From an uncultured Sphingorhabdus sp. (lineage in GTDB: Bacteria; Pseudomonadota; Alphaproteobacteria; Sphingomonadales; Sphingomonadaceae), in NCBI RefSeq assembly GCF_937872355.1, contig NZ_CALMSV010000013.1, forward strand, positions 1 through 39,847: a DNA stretch of 39,847 nt, given 5' to 3'. The notes under the pieces were generated by a model. It did not search any database, was not told where the DNA came from, and saw only the letters and a program-made list of their open reading frames with translations. Both the position numbers and the translations under genes were made by a program. This document shows, piece after piece, positions 19,732-28,174 of this stretch (the first letter of the stretch is position 1; every line of letters begins with the position of its first letter).

Positions 19732-21545
19732 TGGCAAAAACCAAGGTAGCCATCATCGGTTCCGGCAATATCGGCACCGATTTGATGATCAAGATCATGC
19801 GCCTGTCCGACAGCCTCGAAATGGGTGCCTTTGTCGGCATCGATCCTGAAAGCGACGGCCTGAAACGTGCTGCTCGGATGGGCGTTCCGATCACGGCAGG
19901 GGGCATTGATGGCCTGATTGCCATGCCCGAATTTGCCGATATCGAAATCGTCTTTGATGCCACTTCGGCAGGCGCGCACAAGCATCATAATGAAGTGTTG
20001 CAGACCAAGGGCAAGCGCGTTGTCGATCTGACGCCTGCGGCCATCGGCCCCTATGTGATCCCGCCGGTGAATGGCGAGGCCTGTCTTGATGCCAAGAATG
20101 TCAACATGGTGACATGTGGCGGGCAAGCGACGATCCCTATCGTCCACGCAGTCAACCGCGTCGCTAAGGTACATTATGGTGAGATTGTCGCATCGATATC
20201 TTCCAAGAGCGCAGGCCCCGGAACGCGCGCCAATATCGACGAGTTCACCGAAACCACCAGTCAGGCCATCTGCGATGTTGGCGGGGCAACGCGTGGCAAG
20301 GCGATCATCATCCTTAATCCCGCCGAACCGCCGTTGATCATGCGCGATACCGTCTATTGTCTGTGCGCAGATGGCGACCGTGCGGCGATTGCCAAATCGG
20401 TCGAGGATATGGTCGCCGAAGTGCAGACTTATGTCCCCGGCTATCGCCTGAAGCAGGCGGTGCAGTTTGAGAGCATCGGCGACAACAAGCCGCTGCGGAT
20501 TCCGGAAATGGGCGGGGAGTTTACCGGCCTCAAAGTCAGCGTGTTTCTCGAAGTGGAGGGTGCCGCGCATTACCTGCCAGCTTATGCCGGCAATCTCGAC
20601 ATCATGACCTCGGCCGTCAGGGCGATTGCCAAGGCTCTCGATGCCGCCAAAGTCGATGCCATCGAGGTCGCGCATGGCGATGGTCTGCAAGGCTCGAGCT
20701 TCAACTATGGCTTTGGTGCCTATACCGATTGGGACTGGATCGGTGCGGTGGCCGAAGTGCTCGAGCATAGCGTGCTCACCACATTACTGCTCCCCGGCAT
20801 CGGCACGGTTCACGACCTTAAACATGCCTATGAAATGGGCGTGCGTTCGGTCCGCATCGCGACGCATTGCACCGAGGCCGATGTTTCGAAACAGCACATC
20901 GAAGCTGCCCGCAATCTGGGCATGGACGTGTCCGGCTTTCTGATGATGAGCCACATGTCGGAACCCGAACCACTCGCACAACAGGCCAAGCTGATGGAAG
21001 ATTATGGCGCGCATTGCGTCTATGTCACCGACAGTGGTGGTGCGATGAACATGGACGAATATGCCGCGCGTCTTCAAGCCTATGACCGCGTACTCAAGCC
21101 CGAAACCCAGCGCGGGGTGCATGCGCACCACAATCTCAGCCTCGGTGTCGCCAACTCGATCATCGCGGTGCAAAACGGTGCGATCCGCGTGGATGCCTCA
21201 CTAGCAGGCATGGGTGCTGGCGCAGGCAATGCCCCACTCGAGGTGTTCATCGCCGCCGTCGACCGCATGGGCTGGAACCATGGCTGCGACCTCTACACGC
21301 TGATGGACGCAGCCGAAGATCTCGTCCGCCCGCTGCAGGACCGGCCGGTCCGCGTCGATCGTGAAACGCTGACTCTCGGCTATGCCGGGGTGTACTCGTC
21401 GTTCCTGCGTCATGCGGAAAAGGCGGCCGACGATTATGGCGTCGATACCCGCGCAATCCTGACCGAAGTCGGCAAGCGCAAGATGGTCGGAGGCCAGGAA
21501 GACATGATCGTCGATATCGCGCTCGATATGGCGAAGAGCGCCTAA
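19731..21545 (+). CDS. Fused acetaldehyde dehydrogenase (acylating) and N-terminally truncated 4-hydroxy-2-oxovalerate aldolase
   Basis: This one 604-residue frame joins two normally separate enzymes. Residues 1 to about 295 are acylating acetaldehyde dehydrogenase (DmpF/MhpF/BphJ type): NAD loop GSGNIGTD, catalytic Cys129 in MVTCGGQAT, and NLDIMTSA near the usual C-terminus. From residue 296 the sequence is the aldolase (DmpG/MhpE/BphI type): [35 protein letters not shown], metal-site HAHHNLSLG at 464-472, and [14 protein letters not shown]. The aldolase normally starts about 30 residues earlier with a TLRDG-containing strand. That strand carries the catalytic Arg, a metal-ligand Asp and nearby His, and all are absent. 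The last dozen or so dehydrogenase residues are also missing. The dehydrogenase half may still work; the aldolase half is probably inactive. Confidence 0.9.
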   Translation: MAKTKVAIIGSGNIGTDLMIKIMRLSDSLEMGAFVGIDPESDGLKRAARMGVPITAGGIDGLIAMPEFADIEIVFDATSAGAHKHHNEVLQTKGKRVVDLTPAAIGPYVIPPVNGEACLDAKNVNMVTCGGQATIPIVHAVNRVAKVHYGEIVASISSKSAGPGTRANIDEFTETTSQAICDVGGATRGKAIIILNPAEPPLIMRDTVYCLCADGDRAAIAKSVEDMVAEVQTYVPGYRLKQAVQFESIGDNKPLRIPEMGGEFTGLKVSVFLEVEGAAHYLPAYAGNLDIMTSAVRAIAKALDAAKVDAIEVAHGDGLQGSSFNYGFGAYTDWDWIGAVAEVLEHSVLTTLLLPGIGTVHDLKHAYEMGVRSVRIATHCTEADVSKQHIEAARNLGMDVSGFLMMSHMSEPEPLAQQAKLMEDYGAHCVYVTDSGGAMNMDEYAARLQAYDRVLKPETQRGVHAHHNLSLGVANSIIAVQNGAIRVDASLAGMGAGAGNAPLEVFIAAVDRMGWNHGCDLYTLMDAAEDLVRPLQDRPVRVDRETLTLGYAGVYSSFLRHAEKAADDYGVDTRAILTEVGKRKMVGGQEDMIVDIALDMAKSA

Positions 21546-21551
21546 ATTCAT

Positions 21552-21583
21552 TGGGGGTCGATACACCAACGTAACGACCCCCA
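21552..21583 (+). terminator. Stem-loop after the catabolic operon
   Basis: TGGGGGTCG (21552-21560) and CGACCCCCA (21575-21583) form a perfect 9-bp stem with a 14-nt loop, 6 bp after the stop of the fused gene. No solid T-run follows, only ATTATCTAATTT. It can serve as a terminator for the operon and, from the other side, for the GH3 relic. Confidence 0.5.
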
Positions 21584-21610
21584 TTATCTAATTTGACCTG
21601 CCGCGAATTG

Positions 21611-22490
21611 TTAGCGCGTAAAATGTCCCGCGCGCGCCAGGTCTTTCGTCGATGACGATCGTCCAACCCAAACCGTATAGCGTCCCTGCGGGATCACCCA
21701 CTTGTTCCGAACCTCATCCCACACGCTCAAAGGATGGTTGCTCGCCTTGGGATCGATAGCGATACTCACATCACACGACGCTCCGGGCGCCAGCTCGATC
21801 CGCTGGAAACTTACCAGACGTCGCGGTGGCTGCATTGCTCCGATGCTGTTCGCACTCTCCGGAAGCTGCAGATAGACCTGGACGACTTCTGCCCCCGAAC
21901 GCTTGCCGTTATTGCTAACGCGGGCGGAGACGATCCAGCGGCCATTGGCTTCGTCGAACGTCAGCTGCGGCTTACCAACTGCAAAGCTGGTGTAGGACAA
22001 CCCATGGCCAAAGGGGAAGGCCACACACGGATTACGACCAGCTTTTTCGGCGCAATTTCCGCTTACATTCGAATCGTACCAGCGATACCCGATAGCCAGG
22101 CGCTCGCTGTAGGAACGGTCTGTTGCTTGCCATCGGCGGATATCGAACCGGGGAATTGCTCGGTCTTGATGGAATCGAGAAATGCTTTGCCGGCTACGGG
22201 AAAAGTCACCGGCAATTTTCCTGAGGGGTTGGTTTTTCCAAACAGCACATCGGCGATGATGTTGCCATCTTCCTGGCCCGGGAACCAGCTTTCCAAAATG
22301 GCCGGACCTTTCTTCCCTAAAAGGGATGCGGGCAGTAAAACGCCTGCATTGTCCTTCAACACCAGTACCGATTTGGCCGCCATCGGCCTGCCGCTGGTCG
22401 AACGTGCGTCGAGCAGCGTGTCGATCATCGCTGTTGTACGGCTATTTTTGACGGCGTTTTTGCCTTCACTGGTGGCAATATTGTTCGATC
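21611..22490 (-). pseudogene. Glycoside hydrolase family 3 (beta-glucosidase) remnant: 5'-truncated and frameshifted
   Basis: Two minus-strand frames are consecutive pieces of a GH3 C-terminal region. The upstream piece has SVLVLKDNAGVLLPASLL, ILESWFPGQEDGNIIADVLFGKTNPSGKLPVTFP and TEQFPGS. The downstream piece has YSERLAIGYRWYD, NPCVAFPFGHGLSYTSF and the fibronectin-like tail ending DLARAGHFTR. Reading switches frame near 22110-22113, where one base appears to be missing between the two segments. The whole N-terminal catalytic barrel is absent. The 5' end stops at about 22475-22490, against a ParB-like gene. GH3 enzymes release glucose from oligosaccharides, usually exported; this copy cannot be functional. 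Confidence 0.85.
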
Positions 22491-22864
22491 GCAAGCAGCG
22501 CATCATCCCAACTGGCCAACTCACCTAGGCGATTGTCGGCAATGCGATAGGCACGCACCTTGGCATCGCTCCAATCGCTTGCAACGATGCAAGGAACCTC
22601 TTCAATCCCCAGCCGCTTCGCTGCTTCGATGCGACCAGCGCCAACGATGATAAGCCCGCTGTCATCGACGAGTGCTGGAATGGCAAAGCCAAATTCACTG
22701 ATGGACGCCATCAGCTTTACGATCTGCTTTTCAGGATGCTTGCGCGGGTTATTTACGTAAGCATGGAGCGAACCAACAGAGCGATAGACGATGTCGCCCA
22801 ACTGCCGCGTGACAGGTGCATTGCGCAGCGCCGAAACGCTCAAACCAGATCTATGACGTTCCAT
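22466..22864 (-). CDS. ParB-like nuclease-domain protein, C-terminally truncated
   Basis: The 132-residue product starts at the ATG at 22864 behind a good AAAGGAAA ribosome-binding site. It contains a ParB/Srx N-terminal domain: SLHAYVNNPRKHPEKQIVKLMASISEFGFAIPALVDDSGLIIVGAGRIEAAKRLGIEEVPCIVASDWSDAKVRAYRIADNRLGELASWDDALLAIE. This version usually belongs to longer phage- or plasmid-type ParB/DNA methylase proteins. After DALLAIE the frame runs five unrelated codons (QYCHQ) and stops, inside sequence that reads as GH3 in another frame. A deletion has therefore removed its C-terminus and the GH3 N-terminus together. Probably a non-functional relic of a mobile element. Confidence 0.75.
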   Translation of the reverse strand: MERHRSGLSVSALRNAPVTRQLGDIVYRSVGSLHAYVNNPRKHPEKQIVKLMASISEFGFAIPALVDDSGLIIVGAGRIEAAKRLGIEEVPCIVASDWSDAKVRAYRIADNRLGELASWDDALLAIEQYCHQ

Positions 22865-23327
22865 TTGTATTTCCTTTGCCTTGCAAGCGAAGGAAACGGG
22901 GAGCAGATGCAACGGCGCGCAAGCCAGACAACTGACCCCGCTGCGCGTTCGCGTAGCGGATTCAAGTTGTCCCTTCTGCTGCGCCTTACGAGCTATCGCT
23001 GTCGGCAATCTGCCTTGGGAACGCGCTTGTTATAAACGGTCATCGCAATGATGTGAAGTAGGCAAGACGGAACGCTATGGAGTTGACCCGTCCGAGCCAT
23101 TTCCAGCTGACGCCAACATCGCCTGTTTTAATTTGCCTGCAACTGCAAAATCATTCCCTGCTCAAGGCCAAAAATTCCCTGCATGGTTCTTAGGGAATTT
23201 GTCAGCCTGAAACGCGGAATTGCGCCGGTTTTCGACTACCCAACCATCTTAATGACCCAGAGCTGCGGTGAGTTCTGATCGGCATTGCAGCTAGAGCGGC
23301 GCCTTCGATTCATTCGACCTCCAACGA
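22865..23327 (+). other. Gene-free stretch with short repeats between the ParB relic and the dioxygenase gene
   Basis: No supported gene lies in these roughly 460 bases. The stretch includes ATTCCCTGC twice (23153-23161 and 23174-23182) and the complementary AGGGAAT (23192-23198). The second copy and the inverted copy can form a hairpin with an 11-nt loop. Similar TTCCCTGC/GGGAAT-rich sequence is, from memory, often found near decayed integrases or transposases in alphaproteobacteria; I could not check that here. It fits with the relics on its left side. Confidence 0.4.
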
Positions 23328-24158
23328 TCAATCTTGCGCAAGAACCGGACCGACTACTGAAATGCGTTCGGCATATCGGCTGTTTGGGAAGTAATCCCAC
23401 ACAGCGTGGTGCTGGGTCGCGACATTGTCCCAAATCACCAGCGTCCGCTCCTCCCAGCGCACGCGGCATTGGGCGGTGAGAGTCGATTCAATATGCTGGA
23501 ACAACAATTCCATCATATGTCGGTTCTCCACATGCGACAGACCATTGATGCGCGTGGTAAAGCCACGATTGACCCACAACAGCTTTTTGCCTGTCAGCGG
23601 ATGACGGATGACTACCGGATGGATCGTGCGGTTAAAGTGCTGGCCTGGCTCCGGCTCGATCCCGTATATCTGGCGATAGGGAAAGGCACCATCGTGTACC
23701 GCCGTCAGTCCCTCGGCTAACGCCTTTATCGGTTTTGAAAGTCGCTCATAGCACTCGACCATGCTGGAATAGACCGTGTCGCCACCCCCGCCCGCGGGCG
23801 CTTGGTGCATGTAGAGCAGGCTCGCCGCGATGGGATCGGCATCACAACTGACATCGGTGTGCCAGCCTTCGCCGGCCGTCATTTTAGATTCCCCTGTCGT
23901 ACGTACGGGATAAACCTCTTCGTCGTTACCGCCGCGCGCCTTGTTGAGCGCATGACGATGCAACTTTCCGGTGCCAAACAACCGTGCAACCGCCTTGTGC
24001 GCATCGCGGTCAAGTTGCTGGTCACGGATAACCAGAACCATCCGCTCGGCCAGACGTTCGCGCAATTGATCGATCAGCGTCGCATTAAGATTGTTGAGGT
24101 TGACCCCCGTCACTTCGCTACCGATAACCGGGCCAAGCTTCTGTTCAGTCCAGGTCAT
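23328..24158 (-). CDS. TauD/TfdA-family Fe(II)/2-oxoglutarate-dependent dioxygenase
   Basis: These enzymes use Fe(II), O2 and 2-oxoglutarate to hydroxylate a substrate, often releasing sulfite from a sulfonate or cleaving an ether. The 276-residue product has the iron-binding HxD at His100/Asp102 (GWHTDVSCDADP), the distal His at 250-251 (ATQHHAVWDY) and the 2-oxoglutarate-binding Arg at about 264 (YAERISVVG). NRTIHPVVIRHPLTGKKLLWVNRGFTTRI is typical. The ATG at 24158 lies behind AGGAAGAG. The substrate is unknown; taurine is only one possibility. It is divergent from a small HTH-domain protein that may regulate it. Confidence 0.9.
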   Translation of the reverse strand: MTWTEQKLGPVIGSEVTGVNLNNLNATLIDQLRERLAERMVLVIRDQQLDRDAHKAVARLFGTGKLHRHALNKARGGNDEEVYPVRTTGESKMTAGEGWHTDVSCDADPIAASLLYMHQAPAGGGGDTVYSSMVECYERLSKPIKALAEGLTAVHDGAFPYRQIYGIEPEPGQHFNRTIHPVVIRHPLTGKKLLWVNRGFTTRINGLSHVENRHMMELLFQHIESTLTAQCRVRWEERTLVIWDNVATQHHAVWDYFPNSRYAERISVVGPVLAQD

Positions 24159-24261
24159 TCGCGTCTCTTCCTGATTGCATTCCGTGCCGAGGGGCATGGC
24201 AAACCCGATCTATACTTGCTAGTTGATACCGACCTATATTGGGTCAATGCAAGGTGACACT

Positions 24262-24729
24262 ATGCTCATGATCGATCCGGTTGCTGCCGATACGAAGCTG
24301 CGGCTTTCCGGGTTTCTGGTAGCAAACCAGTTTCTAGCTACCGCTGCAACGCTGCGCCGCGCGTTCGACTTGGGGCACGATGATGTCTTGATCGTGTTGA
24401 CTGTCGCGCTGGGCAACGTCCAGCGTATGCTCCGGACGCCGGACACACAAGGGTTGGCGGCCTCGACCGCGCTGGTGGAACAGGACCGGATAATTCCGGT
24501 GTCCCGACGCGCCGTCGCGCGAGCCACTGGTCTGTCTCGTGAAACGGTCAGGCGGCGGATCAATTCTCTGTTGCTGTGCGGTAAGTTGCTGGAATGGGAG
24601 GATGGGGTGCGTACCGCACGACGCCTGATACTGTCCCCGCAGATACGCGAATCCATCCACGAAATGCTCGAGCTTACCGCCGGGACCTGTCGTGCACTTC
24701 AGCGCGAAGGTATCATAATCGCGGATTAG
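24262..24729 (+). CDS. Helix-turn-helix protein of unknown family
   Basis: The 155-residue product has an N-terminal half with a mainly hydrophobic helix pattern (LRLSGFLVANQFLATAATLRRAFDLGHDDVLIVLTVALGNVQRML). A winged-helix-like segment follows at about 80-120 (VSRRAVARATGLSRETVRRRINSLLLCGKLLEWEDG), with the recognition helix SRETVRRRINSLL as in Crp- or MarR-type readers. I chose the ATG at 24262 because AAGGTGA precedes it; an ATG at 24247 is the alternative. It lies divergent to the TauD-type gene with about 100 bp between starts, so regulation of that gene is a sensible guess. I do not recognise a named family. Confidence 0.7.
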   Translation: MLMIDPVAADTKLRLSGFLVANQFLATAATLRRAFDLGHDDVLIVLTVALGNVQRMLRTPDTQGLAASTALVEQDRIIPVSRRAVARATGLSRETVRRRINSLLLCGKLLEWEDGVRTARRLILSPQIRESIHEMLELTAGTCRALQREGIIIAD

Positions 24730-24843
24730 CTTTTGTTTTGTACTAGCCCATCGGCCACGAACCGGTGGTTGAGGCAGGCCTACCTATAGCAGCCTGTATA
24801 GAGCGCGCGCCTCCGATAGTACTTGCGCGACATCAAAATTGCT

Positions 24844-25614
24844 TCACAGCGAATAGAGCAAATGGCCGCCGTCGACTATGATGTCGCTGCCGGTCATGAA
24901 CCGCGATGCATCTGATGCCAGCAACAGCAAAGCGCCGTCCAGATCGGGGAATGCACCAAAGCGGCGCATCGCGATCCTCTTGCGCATCGCCTCCCCTGCT
25001 TCGGATGCTAGGAATTCGCGATTGAGATCAGTCGCGAAATAGCCCGGCGAGATCGAGTTCACCCTGATGTCATAACGCGCCAGTTCCTGCGCGAGCTGCC
25101 GTGTCATATGCAGCACCCCCGCCTTGGAAACGCTGTAGGGTGCTGCGCCTTTCATCCCCTGATGCCCCGTGATCGAGGCGATGTTGACGATCGAACCGCC
25201 CTGCCCACGATCCCGCATTTGTCGGGCGGCCGCTGTTGCCACCTGCCATACGCCTTTGAGGTTGATGTCCATGACATAATCGTAATCGTCTTCGGTCAGC
25301 CCCAGAACCGATCCCGACTTTTCCACCCCGGCATTGTTGACGATGATGTCGAGAGGTCCGGCATCAGCAATTGCCTGTTCGACGCTGACATTGTTTGAAA
25401 CGTCGATTGTAACGGCTGAAGCCATACCTCCGGATTTCCGGATTTCTGCAACCAGCGCTTCCAACGGCTCCCTCCGTCGTGCGGCAACCACCACTTCCGC
25501 ATTGCTCGCAGCCAACACCCGTGCAAAATGTGCTCCGAAACCTTCGCTTGATGCGCCTGTCACCAATGCCCGTTTGCCTGAAAGATCTGCCTTGAGTTGC
25601 ATTTTTTCCGTCAT
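24844..25614 (-). CDS. Short-chain dehydrogenase/reductase (SDR), classical type
   Basis: SDRs are NAD(P)-dependent oxidoreductases. The 256-residue product has the nucleotide-binding loop TGASSEGFG (residues 19-27), DVSNN, NNAG (93-96), Asn118, Ser147, Tyr160 and Lys164 (PYSVSKAG), followed by RVNSISPGYFATDLNREF. All four catalytic residues are present. The DNA for an inverted gene lies 73 bp from the first acyl-CoA dehydrogenase start, so both may share a regulatory region. In this context it could act on a 3-hydroxyacyl-CoA or a hydroxyl group of the same catabolite, which is inference. Start ATG at 25614; ATG at 25602 is possible. Confidence 0.9.
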   Translation of the reverse strand: MTEKMQLKADLSGKRALVTGASSEGFGAHFARVLAASNAEVVVAARRREPLEALVAEIRKSGGMASAVTIDVSNNVSVEQAIADAGPLDIIVNNAGVEKSGSVLGLTEDDYDYVMDINLKGVWQVATAAARQMRDRGQGGSIVNIASITGHQGMKGAAPYSVSKAGVLHMTRQLAQELARYDIRVNSISPGYFATDLNREFLASEAGEAMRKRIAMRRFGAFPDLDGALLLLASDASRFMTGSDIIVDGGHLLYSL

Positions 25615-25686
25615 CCCTTGATATGTGGTTCAAAGTAGTTATCGAATAGCATTAGATAAAGTTCAAGCCCCTATGGGAGAGGTGCA

Positions 25687-26853
25687 TTGTCCGACAGTCC
25701 AGAACAATTGGCCGAATTTCGTGACGAGGTACGCAATTTTTTTGCGACGGACTATCCTCAATCGGTCCGTGAAAAAATAGCGCGTGGGCAACGGTTGGAG
25801 AAGGCAGACCAGATCCTCTCGCAGCAGGCACTGAACGCAAAGGGCTGGTTTGGCGTGGGCTGGCCGAAAGAGGATGGCGGCACCGGTTGGTCCGCAGTCG
25901 AGCGCTATATCTTCGATCAGGAACTCGACCTTGCGGGTGCGGCGCCGATCATCCCGATGTCGGTAATCTATATCGGACCCATAGTGTGCGCCTTCGGAAC
26001 GCCTGAGCAAAAGGCGCGCTGGCTATCCGGCATTCTCGAATCGCGGGACTTCTGGGCGCAGGGTTATTCGGAACCGGAATCGGGGTCTGACCTTGCCAGT
26101 CTGCGGCTGTCTGCCGTGCGCGACGGCGATGCCTATATCATCAACGGCGCCAAAATCTGGACCTCCGGCGCGCACTGGGCGAACTGGATTTTCTGCCTCG
26201 CACGTACATCCAAAGAAGCGCGCAAGCAGGATGGCATTTCGATGATCTGCGTGCCGATGGATCAGCCGGGAGTTACCGTGCACCCCATCCCGCTGATCGA
26301 TGGCTCGGCGGAGCTCAATCGGGTCGAGTTCGATAATGTCCGCGTGCCTGCCGGATTTCGCATCGGCGATGAAGGCAAAGGTTGGTATTATGCCAATGTC
26401 CTGCTGAAGAATGAGCGGCTTTCCTATGCCCATATCGGCGCCAAACGGCGCGATATCGAACGACTGCGCGCGCGGCTGGCGCAATGGAATGAAAGCGGCG
26501 AAAAGGCAGCGCTTGTTCACAAGTTGGCGAGCATCGAGGCCAAGCTCGACGTCATCGAAACCGCAATATTGCGCGTCCTCGGCACCGATATGGAGATGTC
26601 CACGGCCGCTTTCCTGAAAATCGCCTGCACCGAATGCGCCCAGGCGATCACAGCACTTGCAGTCGATATTGCGGGACCAGCCCGGGCGGCAATGCCTGAT
26701 CGTTCACTTGCGAACTGGGACAAGATTGCTCCCCTCGTACCGCCGGCCTGCGCAATCGCGCCACAATCCTACTTTTTCGAGCGGGCACAGACCATCTATG
26801 GCGGCTCAACCGAAATCCAGAAAAACATCATGTGGAGGGCCATAAGTGGCTGA
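25687..26853 (+). CDS. Acyl-CoA dehydrogenase (first of a pair), TTG start
   Basis: Flavin-dependent acyl-CoA dehydrogenases introduce an alpha,beta double bond in an acyl-CoA. The 388-residue product has the N-terminal helical domain (GWPKEDGGTGWSAVERYIFDQEL), the FAD/substrate segment QGYSEPESGSDLASL, GAKIWTSGAHWANW, and the C-terminal IYGGSTEIQKNIMWRAI. TTG at 25687 is the likely start, with GGGAGAGG four bases before it; no ATG fits the family N-terminus. It ends in an 8-bp overlap with the next dehydrogenase. Paired dehydrogenases like these often form heteromers in steroid or side-chain degradation, so a two-subunit enzyme is plausible but unproven. Confidence 0.9.
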   Translation: MSDSPEQLAEFRDEVRNFFATDYPQSVREKIARGQRLEKADQILSQQALNAKGWFGVGWPKEDGGTGWSAVERYIFDQELDLAGAAPIIPMSVIYIGPIVCAFGTPEQKARWLSGILESRDFWAQGYSEPESGSDLASLRLSAVRDGDAYIINGAKIWTSGAHWANWIFCLARTSKEARKQDGISMICVPMDQPGVTVHPIPLIDGSAELNRVEFDNVRVPAGFRIGDEGKGWYYANVLLKNERLSYAHIGAKRRDIERLRARLAQWNESGEKAALVHKLASIEAKLDVIETAILRVLGTDMEMSTAAFLKIACTECAQAITALAVDIAGPARAAMPDRSLANWDKIAPLVPPACAIAPQSYFFERAQTIYGGSTEIQKNIMWRAISG

Positions 26854-28021
26854 AAAATTGTCTGACCGCGCATTGGAAATCGGCGCGAATGTTGAACGCT
26901 TCGTGCGCAATGTCGTCATCCCTTATGAGAAGGATCCCCGCCGCGACCATCATGGCGCACCGCTGGACGAGCTGGTATATGAGATGCGCGACAAAGCGCG
27001 CGCGGCAGGAGTGTTGACGCCACACATCCTTGCCGACGGTTCGCACCTTACCCAGCTTGAAACAGCTTATGTGCTGCAAAAGTCCGGACTATCGCCACTC
27101 GGGCCACTCGCTGTGAACACCATGGCCCCCGACGAAGGCAATATGTACCTGATCGGCCATGTCGGTAGCCCGGAGATGAAGAAACGCTTCCTCAAACCGC
27201 TGGTCGAAGGGCGCGCGCGATCGGCCTTTTTCATGACCGAGCCGGCGGAAGAAAATGGCGCTGGCTCCGACCCGTCGATGATGAAAACGACCTGCAAGCT
27301 CGATGGCAATCATTGGGTGATTAACGGCCGCAAGGCGTTCATTACAGGGGCGGAAGGGGCAAGTGTCGGTATCGTCATGGCAAAGGCCGATGAAGGCGCA
27401 TGCATGTTCCTCGTGGACCTGCCCGACCCGGCCATCCGCATCGAACATGTCCCGAACACCATCGACAGCTCGATGCCCGGCGGCCACGCAACCGTCATTA
27501 TCGATAATCTACGCGTGCCCGCCGATCAGATGCTCGGCGTTGCCGGCGAAGGTTTCAAATATGCACAGATCCGGCTATCCCCTGCCCGCCTGTCGCACTG
27601 CATGCGCTGGCATGGCTGCTGTGAACGCGCGCATGAAATCGCCAGCGACTATGCCAACCGCCGTGAGGCGTTCGGCAAGCCGCTGATCGACCATGAAGGC
27701 GTCGGCTTCATGCTGGCCGAAAACCTGATCGACCTGAAGCAGGCGCAGTTGATGATTGATTGGTGTGCGTCGGTGCTCGACACAGGATCGCTCGGCACGG
27801 TCGAAAGTTCGATGACCAAGGTTGCTGTTTCCGAGGCACTCATGCGTATCGCCGATCGCTGCGTGCAGGTTATGGGCGGGACGGGCGTTACCGATGCGAC
27901 GATCGTTGAACAAATCTTCCGCGAGGTCCGCGCATTCCGCATCTATGATGGCCCAACTGAGGTTCACAAATGGAGCCTCGCCAAAAAGATCAGGCGCGAC
28001 TGGAAAGCTGCGCAAAGCTGA
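26846..28021 (+). CDS. Acyl-CoA dehydrogenase (second of a pair), ACAD10/11-like
   Basis: The 391-residue product has FFMTEPAEENGAGSDPSMMKTT, GRKAFITGAEGASVGIVMAK, SPARLSHCMRWHGCCERAHEIASDYANRREAFGKPLIDHEGVGFMLAE and a C-terminal RIYDGPTEVHKWSLAKKI. The middle helical signature and DGP-EVH ending resemble ACAD10/11-type enzymes more than short-chain ones. Where medium-chain enzymes have the catalytic Glu in YEG, this protein has YDG. GTG at 26846 is the start, behind GGAGG. It overlaps the preceding gene by 8 bp, indicating coupled translation and probable joint function. Confidence 0.9.
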   Translation: MAEKLSDRALEIGANVERFVRNVVIPYEKDPRRDHHGAPLDELVYEMRDKARAAGVLTPHILADGSHLTQLETAYVLQKSGLSPLGPLAVNTMAPDEGNMYLIGHVGSPEMKKRFLKPLVEGRARSAFFMTEPAEENGAGSDPSMMKTTCKLDGNHWVINGRKAFITGAEGASVGIVMAKADEGACMFLVDLPDPAIRIEHVPNTIDSSMPGGHATVIIDNLRVPADQMLGVAGEGFKYAQIRLSPARLSHCMRWHGCCERAHEIASDYANRREAFGKPLIDHEGVGFMLAENLIDLKQAQLMIDWCASVLDTGSLGTVESSMTKVAVSEALMRIADRCVQVMGGTGVTDATIVEQIFREVRAFRIYDGPTEVHKWSLAKKIRRDWKAAQS

Positions 28022-28084
28022 ACGGTCAATCCTGCCGATACCTTATTAGCTGGCGAATTGTTGGCGGCCGGTAGCGTAGAAACC

Positions 28085-28109
28085 GGTTGCAACCATTGGT
28101 AAACAATGG
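28085..28109 (+). promoter_or_regulatory. Overlapping inverted repeats upstream of the TIR-TPR gene
   Basis: GGTTGCAACC at 28085-28094 is a perfect 10-bp palindrome. It is directly followed, with a two-base overlap, by CCATTG-GTAAA-CAATGG (28093-28109), a perfect 6-bp inverted repeat. The pair lies 66 bases before the TIR-TPR start in a 153-bp gap. They are good candidates for an operator. The binding protein is not known and no regulator gene lies beside it. Confidence 0.4.
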
Positions 28110-28174
28110 GACAAATATCGGCTAACAGGGCTGCATTGGTGGCCAGCCCTCTGGACGGGAAGGGGCGCTGAGAA

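Noticed and set aside
19713..20768. Minus-strand frame of 351 codons opposite the fused dehydrogenase/aldolase
   Set aside because: Antisense shadow with an Asp/His-rich translation and no recognisable domain.
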